Source: a bacterium
GTDB taxonomy: Bacteria > Vulcanimicrobiota > Vulcanimicrobiia > Vulcanimicrobiales > Vulcanimicrobiaceae
NCBI GenBank assembly: GCA_021805775.1
Contig: JAJZED010000013.1
Span: 1-64,000 of the forward strand
Length of the DNA stretch: 64,000 nucleotides
Reading direction: 5' to 3'
Both the position numbers and the translations under genes were made by a program. The notes beneath the pieces are model-generated. The model saw nothing but the letters and a program-made list of their open reading frames with translations, searched no databases and was not told where the DNA came from. This document shows, one piece after another, positions 33,218-42,673 of the stretch. The first letter of the stretch is position 1, and every line of letters starts with the position of its first letter.

Positions 33218-34828
33218 TTAAGCCGTAGCCTCCTGTTGCAAACGTGTGGTAAACGGCACGAGTCGGTGCTGGGGGTTCCATTCTTCGATCAAACGCAGGC
33301 TCCATTCGCGCTCCGCAAGCAAGACCGGACGCCCTTCCCAATCTTCTAAGAGCATCGAGCCGCTTCCCAACTGCAACGGCGCGGCGCCGATGAGCTCGCC
33401 TTCTACGCGCCGGATCGTATCGTGCGGTAGCCGAGAAAAATGCGTGCGGACGTTGTATTCTGCCTCTAATCGGTATTTCGCTACCTCAAATTGCAGTTCG
33501 CCGACCGCGCCCAAAATCGGCTCCGAGCGCATCGAACCATACGGATAGAATACTTGAACCGCTCCCTCTTCTCGCAATTGCGCGATTCCCTTCGCGAACG
33601 ACTTATAGCCCGCGCTATCGATACTCCGAACGCTCGCAAAATGTTCCGGTGCAAAAGCCGGAATCGGTGCGAACGAAAGCTCGCCGCCGACGAACACCGC
33701 ATCGCCGATAGCGAAGACTCCGGGGTTGGCGAGCCCGACGACATCTCCGGCATATGCGGTTTCGAGCGATTCGCGTTCGTCGGCGAAGAGCCGCATCGCG
33801 CGCGCGAGCCGAACGTCTTTTCCGGTCCGCCCATTGCGAACCACCATGTCGCGTGCGAATTCGCCGCTGCAGACGCGAAGGAAAGCGATGCGGTCGCGGT
33901 GGCGCGGATCCATATTCGCCTGAATCTTGAAGACAAACCCGGAAAATTGCGGCGACGCGGGCGGAACGGGAACCCCCCCTCGGAAGGCTCGCGGCCCCGG
34001 CGGCGGCGCGAGTTCGAGAAATCGATCGAGGAAGAGCTGGACGCCGAAATTCGTTGCCGCGCTTCCGAAAAAGACCGGGGTCGCGCCCCCGCGTGCAAAG
34101 GCATCGCGGTCGAAACGCGCGCCCGCTCCTTCGAGCAATTCGACACCGTCGATAAACTCACGATAGCTATCGTCGTCTACGAGTTCGCGGAGCCCCGGAT
34201 CGTCAAGGCCCGCCATCTGGACGGCGGCGCGCTTAGCACCATGGGCCGTGCGTTCGAAGACATGCACTTCGTGCGTCGTACGATCGTAGACGCCTCGGAA
34301 ACGCTCGCCGTTGCCGAGCGGCCAGTTCATGGGGAACGCAGCAATGCCGAGCACCGACTCGAGTTCGTCGAGCAGTTCGAGAGGATCGCGGCTGGGGCGA
34401 TCCATTTTATTAATAAACGTAAAGAGCGGAATGCCTCGCTCGCGACAGATTGCAAAGAGTTTCTTTGTCTGCGGCTCGACGCCGCGAGCGGCGTCGATGA
34501 GCATTACCGCGCTGTCGGCAGCCATCAGCGTACGATAGGTATCTTCACCGAAGTCTTGATGCCCCGGCGTGTCGAGCAGATTGATGGTATGGCCGCGATA
34601 GGGAAATTGCAACACCGTCGAGGTGATCGATATCCCGCGCTCGCGCTCCAACTCCATCCAATCGCTGGTCGCCGAACGGCGCGCGCGACGTGCGGCTACC
34701 TGCCCCGCCACGTGAATCGCACCTCCATAGAGCAAGAGCTTTTCCGTTAGCGTGGTTTTCCCGGCGTCGGGATGTGAAATGATCGCGAAGGTGCGCCGCT
34801 CGCCGACGTGGGTTTCAATTTCGTTCAC
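33218..34828 (-). CDS. prfC: Peptide chain release factor 3
   Basis: A 536-residue translational GTPase that recycles RF1/RF2 after termination. G1 SHPDAGKTT, G2 GISITST, G3 DTPGHQDFGEDTYRT and G4 NKMDRPSRDP are all clear, and the DAGKTTLTEKLLLYGGAIH opening is typical of RF3 rather than EF-G or LepA. Length is normal. It starts at GTG overlapping the stop of the gene upstream by 4 bases; it is embedded in an operon with carbohydrate and amino-acid enzymes. Confidence 0.96.
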   Translation of the reverse strand: MNEIETHVGERRTFAIISHPDAGKTTLTEKLLLYGGAIHVAGQVAARRARRSATSDWMELERERGISITSTVLQFPYRGHTINLLDTPGHQDFGEDTYRTLMAADSAVMLIDAARGVEPQTKKLFAICRERGIPLFTFINKMDRPSRDPLELLDELESVLGIAAFPMNWPLGNGERFRGVYDRTTHEVHVFERTAHGAKRAAVQMAGLDDPGLRELVDDDSYREFIDGVELLEGAGARFDRDAFARGGATPVFFGSAATNFGVQLFLDRFLELAPPPGPRAFRGGVPVPPASPQFSGFVFKIQANMDPRHRDRIAFLRVCSGEFARDMVVRNGRTGKDVRLARAMRLFADERESLETAYAGDVVGLANPGVFAIGDAVFVGGELSFAPIPAFAPEHFASVRSIDSAGYKSFAKGIAQLREEGAVQVFYPYGSMRSEPILGAVGELQFEVAKYRLEAEYNVRTHFSRLPHDTIRRVEGELIGAAPLQLGSGSMLLEDWEGRPVLLAEREWSLRLIEEWNPQHRLVPFTTRLQQEATA

Positions 34829-35313
34829 GGTTGAGAGATCACTTTATAAGCGCGCAACTCGGCCCCTCCTGCGGCGCCATTCGCCAACAGATAGAGTCGA
34901 GATGCGGTTCGGTAGAGTTCGGCGGGTGCCGGGACGGAGATTCGTTCGTTGCCGCGCAAGACGATAACGCTTCCGCCGTCGATAACGACACGACAACTGC
35001 CGAAGAAAAGCGTCCGCCCCGAAGGCACCCGCCGTGCCTGCTGCGGTAAATGCGCTCGCACGTAGGTCGGCGATCCGGTACTTTTTCTCACCTCTTCGAA
35101 GCAGCGCGGTTGCGCGGCAAGCGCCCACACGCCACGCGCATCGACCGCCCCATGCGCGGTATGCGAAACGCGTTTGTCGCGATAGGGTTTGGGCGGCGCG
35201 GGCACCGAGGTGGCCGCGACGTGAATTTGCAATCGATGTAAGCGCGCGATCGAAGTAACCACGACGAGCGTACCCATGACGATGACGATCGCTAAAAACA
35301 GCGATATCGTCAT
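34825..35313 (-). CDS. Membrane-anchored protein of unknown function
   Basis: A 162-residue protein with an N-terminal transmembrane helix (about 3-23, MTISLFLAIVIVMGTLVVV) and a soluble domain with GRTLFFGSCRVVIDGGSVIVL and two cysteines. No family recognised. It overlaps the GH130 stop and the prfC start by 4 bases each, so it is made from the same mRNA. Topology suggests the domain is outside the membrane. Confidence 0.7.
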   Translation of the reverse strand: MTISLFLAIVIVMGTLVVVTSIARLHRLQIHVAATSVPAPPKPYRDKRVSHTAHGAVDARGVWALAAQPRCFEEVRKSTGSPTYVRAHLPQQARRVPSGRTLFFGSCRVVIDGGSVIVLRGNERISVPAPAELYRTASRLYLLANGAAGGAELRAYKVISQP

Positions 35314-36371
35314 GCGCGCAGCGATAGACGGACGCGCGCGACTGCGATAACGTAATCGGCGGCTCCATAGTAGATATCGAAGACGCGCTCGCCGAGTTGC
35401 GGCAACGGTTCGATTCCGGTGGGAAAGACGACGTTATCGACGACGCCGTGACATTCGTAGGGTTCGGTCGCTACAAGAAACGGCGCTGGCGAACGGTAGA
35501 GCACGCGGTCGGGGCGTTCGTAATCGTGGACGACGAGCCCGGCGTTATAGGAAAAACGTGGATGAATGCCGTCGATGCGGCGCAAGTCAACGCCGTGAAA
35601 GACCGATAACCAACCTTCGGGAACCCGGATCGGCGGCGTACCGGCCCCGACCTTAATGCGCCCCCATGCCGCTTCCGGCGAAAGCACGAGCGCCGATTCG
35701 CGAACCTGTAATAATGCACGCCGGTCGCGTTTTACGTTTTCAAACGGAATAAAGGCTATGCGGATCGATTCGCGTTGATCGTATGGCATCGCACGAATGA
35801 CCGGAATTGCCGCTACGCCGTTGACCGCGGACAGGTGAAGCATCGGCCGATGATAGAGCGCCAGCGAAAGATGTCCTTCGGGCGAGAGGACGGGCTCCGG
35901 AAAAAACGCGGCATCTTTGTCATCGTGATCGGGCAAGCCCGCCGCGCTAAAATCGATAAGTCCGAGACGTTCGTATTCAATTCCGCTTTGCGAAATTGCA
36001 AGCGCGATGCGCGCGCCGCGCGGCCCATATGCGGTGTACGTCATCAGATACGCGTCGAGCGCCGGAACGAAGGTAACGCGCGGATCTTCACAGCCCCATC
36101 CATGCGCGGCGCGCAATTCGTATGGCAATGTCGGTTCGAGCGCGTAGCCTTCGTCGATGGTGGAGGTGCCGCCGGCGAGGCGAAAGCGTCCTATGCGCGA
36201 GACGTTTCCGGCCGCGACCATGCGCGGAAAGAGCATCCGCTCTCCATTGCGTGCCCGAACGAACGCCGGGTTGAGCATGCCCTCGACGGCATCGGCGCGA
36301 CCTTCGGGCGCGAGGATGAGCCCCCGGCGCTCGACGTGGACGTCGTAGGAGAAATTCGTGATCGCAACCAT
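35310..36371 (-). CDS. GH130-family glycoside phosphorylase/hydrolase
   Basis: A 353-residue five-bladed-propeller enzyme of GH130, which cleaves beta-mannosides mostly by phosphorolysis. The catalytic-acid segment GCEDPRVTF is present, with FHGVDL, YNAGLVVHDYERPDRVLYRS and CHGVVDNVVFPTG. No signal peptide, so cytoplasmic. Its ATG overlaps the upstream stop codon by one base. Whether it is a phosphorylase or hydrolase depends on phosphate-binding residues that I cannot assign without alignment. Confidence 0.87.
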   Translation of the reverse strand: MVAITNFSYDVHVERRGLILAPEGRADAVEGMLNPAFVRARNGERMLFPRMVAAGNVSRIGRFRLAGGTSTIDEGYALEPTLPYELRAAHGWGCEDPRVTFVPALDAYLMTYTAYGPRGARIALAISQSGIEYERLGLIDFSAAGLPDHDDKDAAFFPEPVLSPEGHLSLALYHRPMLHLSAVNGVAAIPVIRAMPYDQRESIRIAFIPFENVKRDRRALLQVRESALVLSPEAAWGRIKVGAGTPPIRVPEGWLSVFHGVDLRRIDGIHPRFSYNAGLVVHDYERPDRVLYRSPAPFLVATEPYECHGVVDNVVFPTGIEPLPQLGERVFDIYYGAADYVIAVARVRLSLRA

Positions 36372-36808
36372 CAGGGGAGCACCGTCTCTGCGACCTGGCG
36401 ATCCTCCGGGGTGACGACAACCACTTGGATTCCGCGCCGATAGGCTGCGTTGGGAATGACCCAGAGTGTATAGGTGCGGTACGCTCGCGTCGGCTCCCCG
36501 CCGTCACTCGGCGGCTGCTCGAAGGCGACCACGCGGACGTGCCGGAGCCCGGCGTCGATCGATTCGACGATCTGCCGAAAGCCGGTGCGATGGTGCGGCC
36601 CCATCAGGAGCGCCACGCAGAATTCCGCACGAAAGCGCACGTCGGGAGCCGATAGCCCATAGCGCCGCAGCTGCGCTCGGCTACGGATGATCGCAATGCG
36701 GTCGCCATGACCGGCGGCATAGGTAAGCCCCTCGCCATAGGTTCGAACGCGTACGTCGCGGCAGCCGACTAAGACGAGCAAGAGTAGCAGGGCCGAGAGA
36801 CGCTTCAC
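36371..36808 (-). CDS. Lipoprotein, possible PrcB-like domain
   Basis: A 145-residue lipoprotein if it starts at GTG 36808, giving MKRLSALLLLLVLVGC with lipobox LVGC; a longer frame from a TTG codon would mask the signal. The domain after it (FRAEFCVALLMGPHHRTGF and TYTLWVIPN) weakly resembles the PrcB C-terminal fold found with proteases; that is a guess. It heads a tightly packed operon running down to 30771 and is divergent from the gene at 36917. Confidence 0.65.
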   Translation of the reverse strand: MKRLSALLLLLVLVGCRDVRVRTYGEGLTYAAGHGDRIAIIRSRAQLRRYGLSAPDVRFRAEFCVALLMGPHHRTGFRQIVESIDAGLRHVRVVAFEQPPSDGGEPTRAYRTYTLWVIPNAAYRRGIQVVVVTPEDRQVAETVLP

Positions 36809-36916
36809 GGGGCGATGAGTTCGGCCGAAACGACTCCGGCCCCCTTGCAGAACGCGCTTTTGAGGCGCATGCTGTATCTCTGAATCCGCCAAATGTCGCG
36901 TTAGGATGGTGTATCG

Positions 36917-37717
36917 ATGATTGCAAAAGGAATCGTCGCCCTCGCGCTCGCCGCCTTCACCGGCGTGCCCCCCACGGCTCCCTCCCCCGTTCCGACCTCG
37001 GGACCGGCACTACCGCCGCTCAAAGTCATCGTTCGGGTAAAAGCGACGACTCCGTGTACGCGCATGGCCGTGCACGCAAACGCCGCAATTTTGCTGACGT
37101 TGCGTAATGACGCGACGCTATATCAGGCGATAGCTCGTCTGCGCACCGTCAAACTCAGCGATGGGAACAGCATCGACCGGCGCAACGGACTCAACGATCT
37201 CTTCAATCTTGCCGGCCGCCTCCTACGAAATGCGCGCGACGCCGATCGCGAAACCGGGAAAATTCTCAACTTTTCAAAGAGCGTGAAAGACCCGAAGGAA
37301 AAGGCCGCGCTCGTGGCATTTGTGAACGCGCTCGGCGGCGCGGTCGGCCGACAGCGGAAGACCGCTCGCGATCTCGATGGATTTGTTTTAACGCTTCAGA
37401 CGTACGATATGATGCGTGTCGACGGCACGCAGGCCAGCATGCAACACTACACGACGGGATATTACTCCGTCCCCACGATATCGGACCCAACTGAGATCGA
37501 TTTGATTTCTCCGCTCGACCGCGACTGGACTGCCATCTACTCGGGCCGCTATCCGGCCTACTGGAACGGTCGGAGATCGCCGTCGGAGCGAACGGGACTC
37601 ACCGATACGCAGCTCGCCAAGCTCGCCGCGCGCGATTTTCAGCGACGCCTGCCTGCTATAGCAGGCGATGAGAGCAGCGCTGCCCAGCCGATCCTCCAAG
37701 CAGCCGAGCGCTGTTAG
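36917..37717 (+). CDS. Secreted protein of unknown function
   Basis: A 266-residue protein with a short signal peptide (MIAKGIVALALAAFTG), a proline-rich linker (to about 35), then an alpha-helical domain (LRNARDADRETGKIL, LGGAVGRQRKTARDL). No family recognised. A perfect 16-bp palindrome GCCTGCTATAGCAGGC (37651-37666) lies inside its 3-prime end. It ends 69 bases before heme A synthase; no terminator is visible in that gap. Confidence 0.7.
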   Translation: MIAKGIVALALAAFTGVPPTAPSPVPTSGPALPPLKVIVRVKATTPCTRMAVHANAAILLTLRNDATLYQAIARLRTVKLSDGNSIDRRNGLNDLFNLAGRLLRNARDADRETGKILNFSKSVKDPKEKAALVAFVNALGGAVGRQRKTARDLDGFVLTLQTYDMMRVDGTQASMQHYTTGYYSVPTISDPTEIDLISPLDRDWTAIYSGRYPAYWNGRRSPSERTGLTDTQLAKLAARDFQRRLPAIAGDESSAAQPILQAAERC

Positions 37718-37786
37718 GCACGCCATTAGGCACGAGCGACGCCTGTCATAGGCCTACCTCCGAGCCCGCGGGTATCGTAGTAACCT

Positions 37787-38698
37787 GTGAGAAATCTGCG
37801 CCGTTTCGCGATCGCTGCCGCAATCGTCGGTTTTGGAGCCGTTCTGCTGGGGAGTTGGACGCGCATTAACGGCGCCGGCATGACCTGCCCGGATTGGCCG
37901 CTCTGCCACGGACAATTGATTCCCTCGATGTCCGACGGCACGATCTGGGAGTGGACGCACCGTCTCTTTGCTTTCACTACCGCCCCTCTCGTCGCCGTCG
38001 TTGCGTATCTTGCCTTTCGCTTGCGCCGCCGCGCGCCGATGCTCGACCCGTTGGTGCTCGCCGTCGCGGCGCTCTTTCTCGTCCAAGTTTTGCTCGGTGC
38101 CGCGACGGTAAAGCTCGGAAACTCTCCGATCTCCGTCGTTCTGCACTGGGGCACGGCGATGGCCTTTATCGCGTCACTCGTCGCGATCGCCGTCATCACC
38201 ACGATACCCGAGCGTGCAAACGAACTTGCGCCACCCGCAAATGCTCCCATCGTCGTCTCAGCCTTCCTTCTCGCAACGACGATTGCCGCGTTTCTAACGA
38301 TGTGTGTAGGAGCGTACGTAAGTTCCAGCGGTGCGGGGCTCGCCTGTCTCACGCTGCCGGGTTGCGCCGGGCACGTACTCGTTACGCAACCCGCACAGCA
38401 GGTGCAGATGCTTCACCGTACGTTCGCTGCGATTACCTTCTTACTCTCGGTCGTTACCACGATCGTCGTTTTTCTGCGCGAACCATCCAAGCGAATTCGC
38501 GGCGCGGCCACGCTCGGGTTTGCGCTGCTCTGCACGCAGATCCTATTGGGCTTGATGAACGTCGCCCTTCGCTTACCCACCGACCTACGCGAAGCGCATG
38601 CGGCGAACGCAGCCCTCCTATTCATCGCATACTGCAGTGCCTTTAGCTTCGCAGCGGTTCGCGGCGTCGCGTTACCGCGTGAATCGAGCGTGCGGTGA
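37787..38698 (+). CDS. ctaA: Heme A synthase (CtaA/Cox15)
   Basis: A 303-residue, eight-helix membrane enzyme that oxidises heme O to heme A. Heme-ligand histidines: WEWTHRLFAF, VVLHWGTA, QMLHRTFAAI and REAHAAN. Both loop cysteine pairs are present (CPDWPLC and CLTLPGC), the Bacillus-type arrangement. It starts at GTG and its stop overlaps the CtaB start by 4 bases, so heme A synthesis genes form one unit serving the oxidase encoded at 43267-47151. Confidence 0.95.
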   Translation: MRNLRRFAIAAAIVGFGAVLLGSWTRINGAGMTCPDWPLCHGQLIPSMSDGTIWEWTHRLFAFTTAPLVAVVAYLAFRLRRRAPMLDPLVLAVAALFLVQVLLGAATVKLGNSPISVVLHWGTAMAFIASLVAIAVITTIPERANELAPPANAPIVVSAFLLATTIAAFLTMCVGAYVSSSGAGLACLTLPGCAGHVLVTQPAQQVQMLHRTFAAITFLLSVVTTIVVFLREPSKRIRGAATLGFALLCTQILLGLMNVALRLPTDLREAHAANAALLFIAYCSAFSFAAVRGVALPRESSVR

Positions 38699-39615
38699 GT
38701 TCGACGCTCGCACGCGTCGACGGGCTCGACTCGCGCCCGGTCGGTGGACCCCTTGGACTCGCCGCTGCCTATTTCGAATTAACGAAACCGCGCATCATCG
38801 TGCTGCTGCTCGTAACGACGTTAGCGGCGATGTTGATGGCCGCGCACGGAATTCCCCCGCTGGGGTTGGTGTTTTGGACGCTTCTGGGTGGAGCGCTCTC
38901 CTCGGCATCGGCGGGAGCCCTCAACTGCGTCTACGATGCCGATATCGACGGTCTGATGCGCCGAACCCGGACCCGCCCGATTCCGACGGGACGCATCGCC
39001 ATCGTTCCGGCGACCCTCTATGCCGTCGCGCTCGGCATCCTCGCATTTGCGATTCTTTTTCTCTTCGTCAATCCGCTTGCCGCTTGGCTTTCGCTCGCCG
39101 GTAATCTCTACTACGTCGGGATATATACGATGTGGCTAAAGCGCAGAACTCCGCTGAACATCGTTATCGGCGGCGCGGCGGGATCGATTCCGCCCCTCGT
39201 CGGTTGGGCGGCGGTTACCGGAACGCTTGCACCGGCGGCGTTCGGGCTCTTCGTTCTCGTCTTCTTGTGGACGCCGCCGCATTTCTGGTCGCTCGCGCTG
39301 ATGACGGAGACCGATTACGATAAAGCCGGAATTCCGATGCTTCCCAACGTCGTCGGCGAACATCGTACGCGCATCGAAATCGCAATCTATAGCGTTATCT
39401 TGGTTCTTGGTTCGCTGGCGTTCTATCCGTTACACGTTTTCGGCCCGGCATACGCCGTAGCCGCGGCGATCCTCGGCGCGCTCTTTCTCTACTACGCCTT
39501 TCACACGTTACGCGATGCATCCAACGCCTTCGCGCGAGAACTTTTCCGCTACTCCTTAGTCTATCTCGCCTTAATGTCGTTGGCGATGGTCGTCGATCGA
39601 ATTATCTTGCGATGA
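38695..39615 (+). CDS. ctaB: Protoheme IX farnesyltransferase (heme O synthase)
   Basis: A 306-residue UbiA-family prenyltransferase. The first aspartate motif NCVYDADIDGLMRRTRTRP binds Mg-prenyl diphosphate; YTMWLKRRTPLNIVIGG is the second conserved loop. About nine helices in the inner membrane. It converts heme B to heme O, the substrate of CtaA directly upstream. It starts at GTG within GTGA and its stop overlaps the MFS gene start (ATGA). Confidence 0.96.
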   Translation: MSSTLARVDGLDSRPVGGPLGLAAAYFELTKPRIIVLLLVTTLAAMLMAAHGIPPLGLVFWTLLGGALSSASAGALNCVYDADIDGLMRRTRTRPIPTGRIAIVPATLYAVALGILAFAILFLFVNPLAAWLSLAGNLYYVGIYTMWLKRRTPLNIVIGGAAGSIPPLVGWAAVTGTLAPAAFGLFVLVFLWTPPHFWSLALMTETDYDKAGIPMLPNVVGEHRTRIEIAIYSVILVLGSLAFYPLHVFGPAYAVAAAILGALFLYYAFHTLRDASNAFARELFRYSLVYLALMSLAMVVDRIILR

Positions 39616-40979
39616 TTCCAGCACTCGACAGACGCACCCGCTCGTTACTGCTAACGCTTGCACTTGGAGTTTTCCTCGGCGCGCTTGATCTCTCCGTACT
39701 CTCGCCGGCCCTTCCGGCGATCGGCCGAGAGTTTGCGGTGCCGCTGGGAAATCTCGCCTGGATATTCACGCTCTATCTTCTCGCCAACGTCGCAAGTATC
39801 GCGCTGGCAGCGACTCTCGCCGACCGCTACGGCCGGCGCCCGATCTACCTCATCTGTATCTCGCTTTTCGCGCTCGGCTCTCTCCTCGCAATCACCGCAC
39901 CGAATTATCCGCTCTTCCTCCTGGCGCGCGCCCTGCAAGCGCTCGGCGCCGGAGGCATTTTCCCGGTTGCTACCGCAGCGATCGGCGACGTGATTCCGCT
40001 TGAAAAGCGTGGCGCGGCCCTCGGCGCAGTGGCGGCGACATGGGGTGCGGCGGCGGTTCTGGGGCCGACCATCGGCGGCATTCTCACCCACGCATTAAAC
40101 TGGCGCTGGATTTTTGCGGCAAACCTCCCACTCGCGGCGTGGGTCTTCGTGCGCGCACTGCGCGACGTTCCGACCACCGCACCTCGCGTTCGCCCTTCGC
40201 TCGACGCGGTCGGTTTGGTGACGATGACCGCCGGGCTCCTCGCCCTGGTTGCCGGGATAACGACACTCAACCCGCTGTTGGGCGTTGCCGGCGCGGTCGT
40301 CCTCGCTCTGTTTCTCCTCTTCGAACGGCGAATCGCTCACCCCGTCGTTCCACTCTCGCTCTTCGCCACTCCGCAGCTTTCGAAAACGTACGTACTCGAG
40401 CTGCTCGTCGGCATTCTCGAAGGCTCGCTCTTCTTCGTCCCCACGGTGATCGTCGCCGCACAACACCGCAACGAAATCGAAGCCGGCGCGATCGCCGCTC
40501 TCGGTGCCCTCGCCTTCGTCGCAGTCATTCCCGCCTCCGGAAAGGCGCTCGATCGCATCGGTAGCCGCAGCGTCTTATTGCTGGGCAGTGCATTCACCGC
40601 GCTCGGTTTAGCGATCTTTGCGTTTGGTTTCACCTCGCTCGTCTGGAGCATCGTGGCCATGCTCGTCGCTGGGCTCGGCTTCGGCGCGCTCCTCGGCGCG
40701 CCAACTCGTTATATTATTACCAACGCAGCCGACGCCGCCCATCGCTCGACGGCGCTGGGTTTTCTGAGCCAAGCATTGATCGTCGGGCAACTCATCGGGG
40801 GCTCGCTTGCCGGCGGTCTTTTCGATTTACGCAACAATCGTAACGCCGGTTTTCGCGAGGCCTACCTCGCATTCGTTGTCGTCGCCGCGATCGCGTTCAT
40901 CATCGCGGGCCAACTCGATTCGCAGACCCGCGAACGGATGACCGTCGCAGGCGAAACCGCAGAGGGAAACGCGGCGTAA
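39612..40979 (+). CDS. MFS drug-type exporter (DHA2-like)
   Basis: A 455-residue major-facilitator protein. N-terminal LGALDLSVLSPALPAI, motif A LADRYGRRPIYL, LGAGGIFPV and motif C-like LGPTIGGIL fit proton-driven drug antiporters of the EmrB/QacA group. Twelve helices by eye, so shorter than the classic 14-helix form. It is coupled to ctaB by a 4-base overlap, though its export substrate is unknown. Confidence 0.88.
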   Translation: MIPALDRRTRSLLLTLALGVFLGALDLSVLSPALPAIGREFAVPLGNLAWIFTLYLLANVASIALAATLADRYGRRPIYLICISLFALGSLLAITAPNYPLFLLARALQALGAGGIFPVATAAIGDVIPLEKRGAALGAVAATWGAAAVLGPTIGGILTHALNWRWIFAANLPLAAWVFVRALRDVPTTAPRVRPSLDAVGLVTMTAGLLALVAGITTLNPLLGVAGAVVLALFLLFERRIAHPVVPLSLFATPQLSKTYVLELLVGILEGSLFFVPTVIVAAQHRNEIEAGAIAALGALAFVAVIPASGKALDRIGSRSVLLLGSAFTALGLAIFAFGFTSLVWSIVAMLVAGLGFGALLGAPTRYIITNAADAAHRSTALGFLSQALIVGQLIGGSLAGGLFDLRNNRNAGFREAYLAFVVVAAIAFIIAGQLDSQTRERMTVAGETAEGNAA

Positions 40980-41028
40980 ACGGCCGTCGTTGCGAGGCCC
41001 CTATCGAAGGCCGCCGAACGGTGAACGG

Positions 41029-42666
41029 ATGGCGACCCATCAGGTTTTCAACCAAGTCCCTCCGCTGGAAGGGTACGATCTCTTCCACACCGACCGCGCG
41101 CTCACCGATCTCTTGCAGCAACTCGCACCCAACGCCGATTTTGAGGACGCGCGAGCGCTCGGACGGCTCGCCGGCGATGCCGACTGGATCGAGCGCGGCC
41201 GTTTAGCGAACGAATACCCGCCCGAGTTACACGCCTTTACCGCTCGCGGCGAACGGATCGACGAAGTTCGCTATCACCCTGCCTGGCACGATCTCATGCG
41301 CGTAGCAACCGAACGAGGGCTACATGCGGCGGCGTGGGTCGATCCTCGTCCGCACCCGCAGTTACGGCGCGCGGCCGGGTTTTATCTTTGGAGCCAGGTC
41401 GAGGCCGGGCATGTATGTCCGATTTCGATGACCGCGGCGGCGATTCCGGCGATCCGTCACCAACCCGAACTCGCCGCAGAGTGGGAGCCGCACATTACCG
41501 CGCGCATCTACGACCCGGTGCTCGCGCCGTTCGCCGAAAAATCATCCGCACTCTGCGGAATGGCGATGACCGAGAAGCAAGGCGGCTCGGACGTGCGCGC
41601 CAACACGACGACGGCGATGCCGCAGGGGCCTTCAGGCGGCGGCCGCGCCTACACATTGGTCGGACACAAATGGTTCTGCTCGGCACCGATGTGCGACCTG
41701 TTCTTCGTCCTCGCGCAGGCGCCGGGTGGGCTCACCTGTTTTTTGGTTCCTCGCATCCTTTCCGACGGGACGCGAAATAATTTTGCGATCCAACGTCTCA
41801 AATCGAAGCTCGGCAATCGCAGCAATGCCTCCGCCGAGATCGAATTCGACGGAACGCAAGCGTGGGCGGTCGGCGAGGAAGGGCGCGGCGTCGCCACGAT
41901 CGCGACAATGATTAACCAAACTCGCCTCGATTGCGCGCTCGGTTCGGCCGCATTGATGCGACAGGCACTCGCGCAGGCGATCCATCATGCGAGCCATCGC
42001 ATGAGTTTCGGGAAAGTTCTTGCCGAGCATCCGTCGATGTCGAACGTTCTCGCCGATCTCGCGCTGGAATCGGAGGCGGCAACGTTGCTCGCGCTTCGGC
42101 TTGCCGACCTCGCCGATGCACCCAGCGGCGACCGACATGCCTCGGTCCTCAAACGCATCGGCACCGGGATCGGAAAGTTTTGGATATGCAAACGCGCGGT
42201 CGCGCATGTCGGCGAAGCGATCGAAGCGCTCGGAGGCAACGGCTATGTCGAAGAGTCGATGATGCCGCGACTCTATCGCGAAGTTCCGGTGAATTCGGTC
42301 TGGGAGGGATCGGGGAACATTAACGCACTCGACATCTTGCGCGTGCTGCGCAAGGAGCCCGAGAGCATCGAAGCGCTCCGCGCGGAGTACGAGCCGCTAC
42401 GCAACGAAGCACGGGTCCGCGACGCCCTGGCCCTCGTAGAGCGCTATCTCTCGGCTGCTCCGGAAGATCTCGAAGGGAGCGTGCGCGTGCTCGTCGAGCG
42501 CCTGGCCTTGCTTTGGCAAGCGGCGCTCGTGCGCAAATACTCGCCGCAAGATATCGCCGACGCATTCATCGAGACGCGCTTTGGCGAACGTAGCAGCATC
42601 TACGGTGCGATTTCGGCAAAACTTCCGTTTGGCCGCATCGTCGAGCGAGCCGCGCCGGTTTCATAG
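41029..42666 (+). CDS. AidB-like acyl-CoA dehydrogenase-family flavoprotein
   Basis: A 545-residue flavoprotein (E. coli AidB 541). It shows the AidB N-terminus FNQVPPLEGYDLF, the extra helical region, MAMTEKQGGSDVRANTT and C-terminal ALGGNGYVEES and VWEGSGNINALD. AidB is induced by alkylation damage, binds DNA and FAD and has weak dehydrogenase activity; its in vivo role is unsettled. The start is the ATG giving MATHQVFN, since upstream codons are not family-like. Confidence 0.93.
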   Translation: MATHQVFNQVPPLEGYDLFHTDRALTDLLQQLAPNADFEDARALGRLAGDADWIERGRLANEYPPELHAFTARGERIDEVRYHPAWHDLMRVATERGLHAAAWVDPRPHPQLRRAAGFYLWSQVEAGHVCPISMTAAAIPAIRHQPELAAEWEPHITARIYDPVLAPFAEKSSALCGMAMTEKQGGSDVRANTTTAMPQGPSGGGRAYTLVGHKWFCSAPMCDLFFVLAQAPGGLTCFLVPRILSDGTRNNFAIQRLKSKLGNRSNASAEIEFDGTQAWAVGEEGRGVATIATMINQTRLDCALGSAALMRQALAQAIHHASHRMSFGKVLAEHPSMSNVLADLALESEAATLLALRLADLADAPSGDRHASVLKRIGTGIGKFWICKRAVAHVGEAIEALGGNGYVEESMMPRLYREVPVNSVWEGSGNINALDILRVLRKEPESIEALRAEYEPLRNEARVRDALALVERYLSAAPEDLEGSVRVLVERLALLWQAALVRKYSPQDIADAFIETRFGERSSIYGAISAKLPFGRIVERAAPVS

Positions 42667-42673
42667 AGTGGCT

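Noticed and set aside
33491-34750. Plus-strand 419-residue frame
   Set aside because: Antisense of prfC, whose GTPase motifs are unambiguous.
37651-37666. Perfect 16-bp palindrome GCCTGCTATAGCAGGC as an operator
   Set aside because: It lies inside the 3-prime coding end of a secreted protein gene, far from a start, and has no second copy that I saw.
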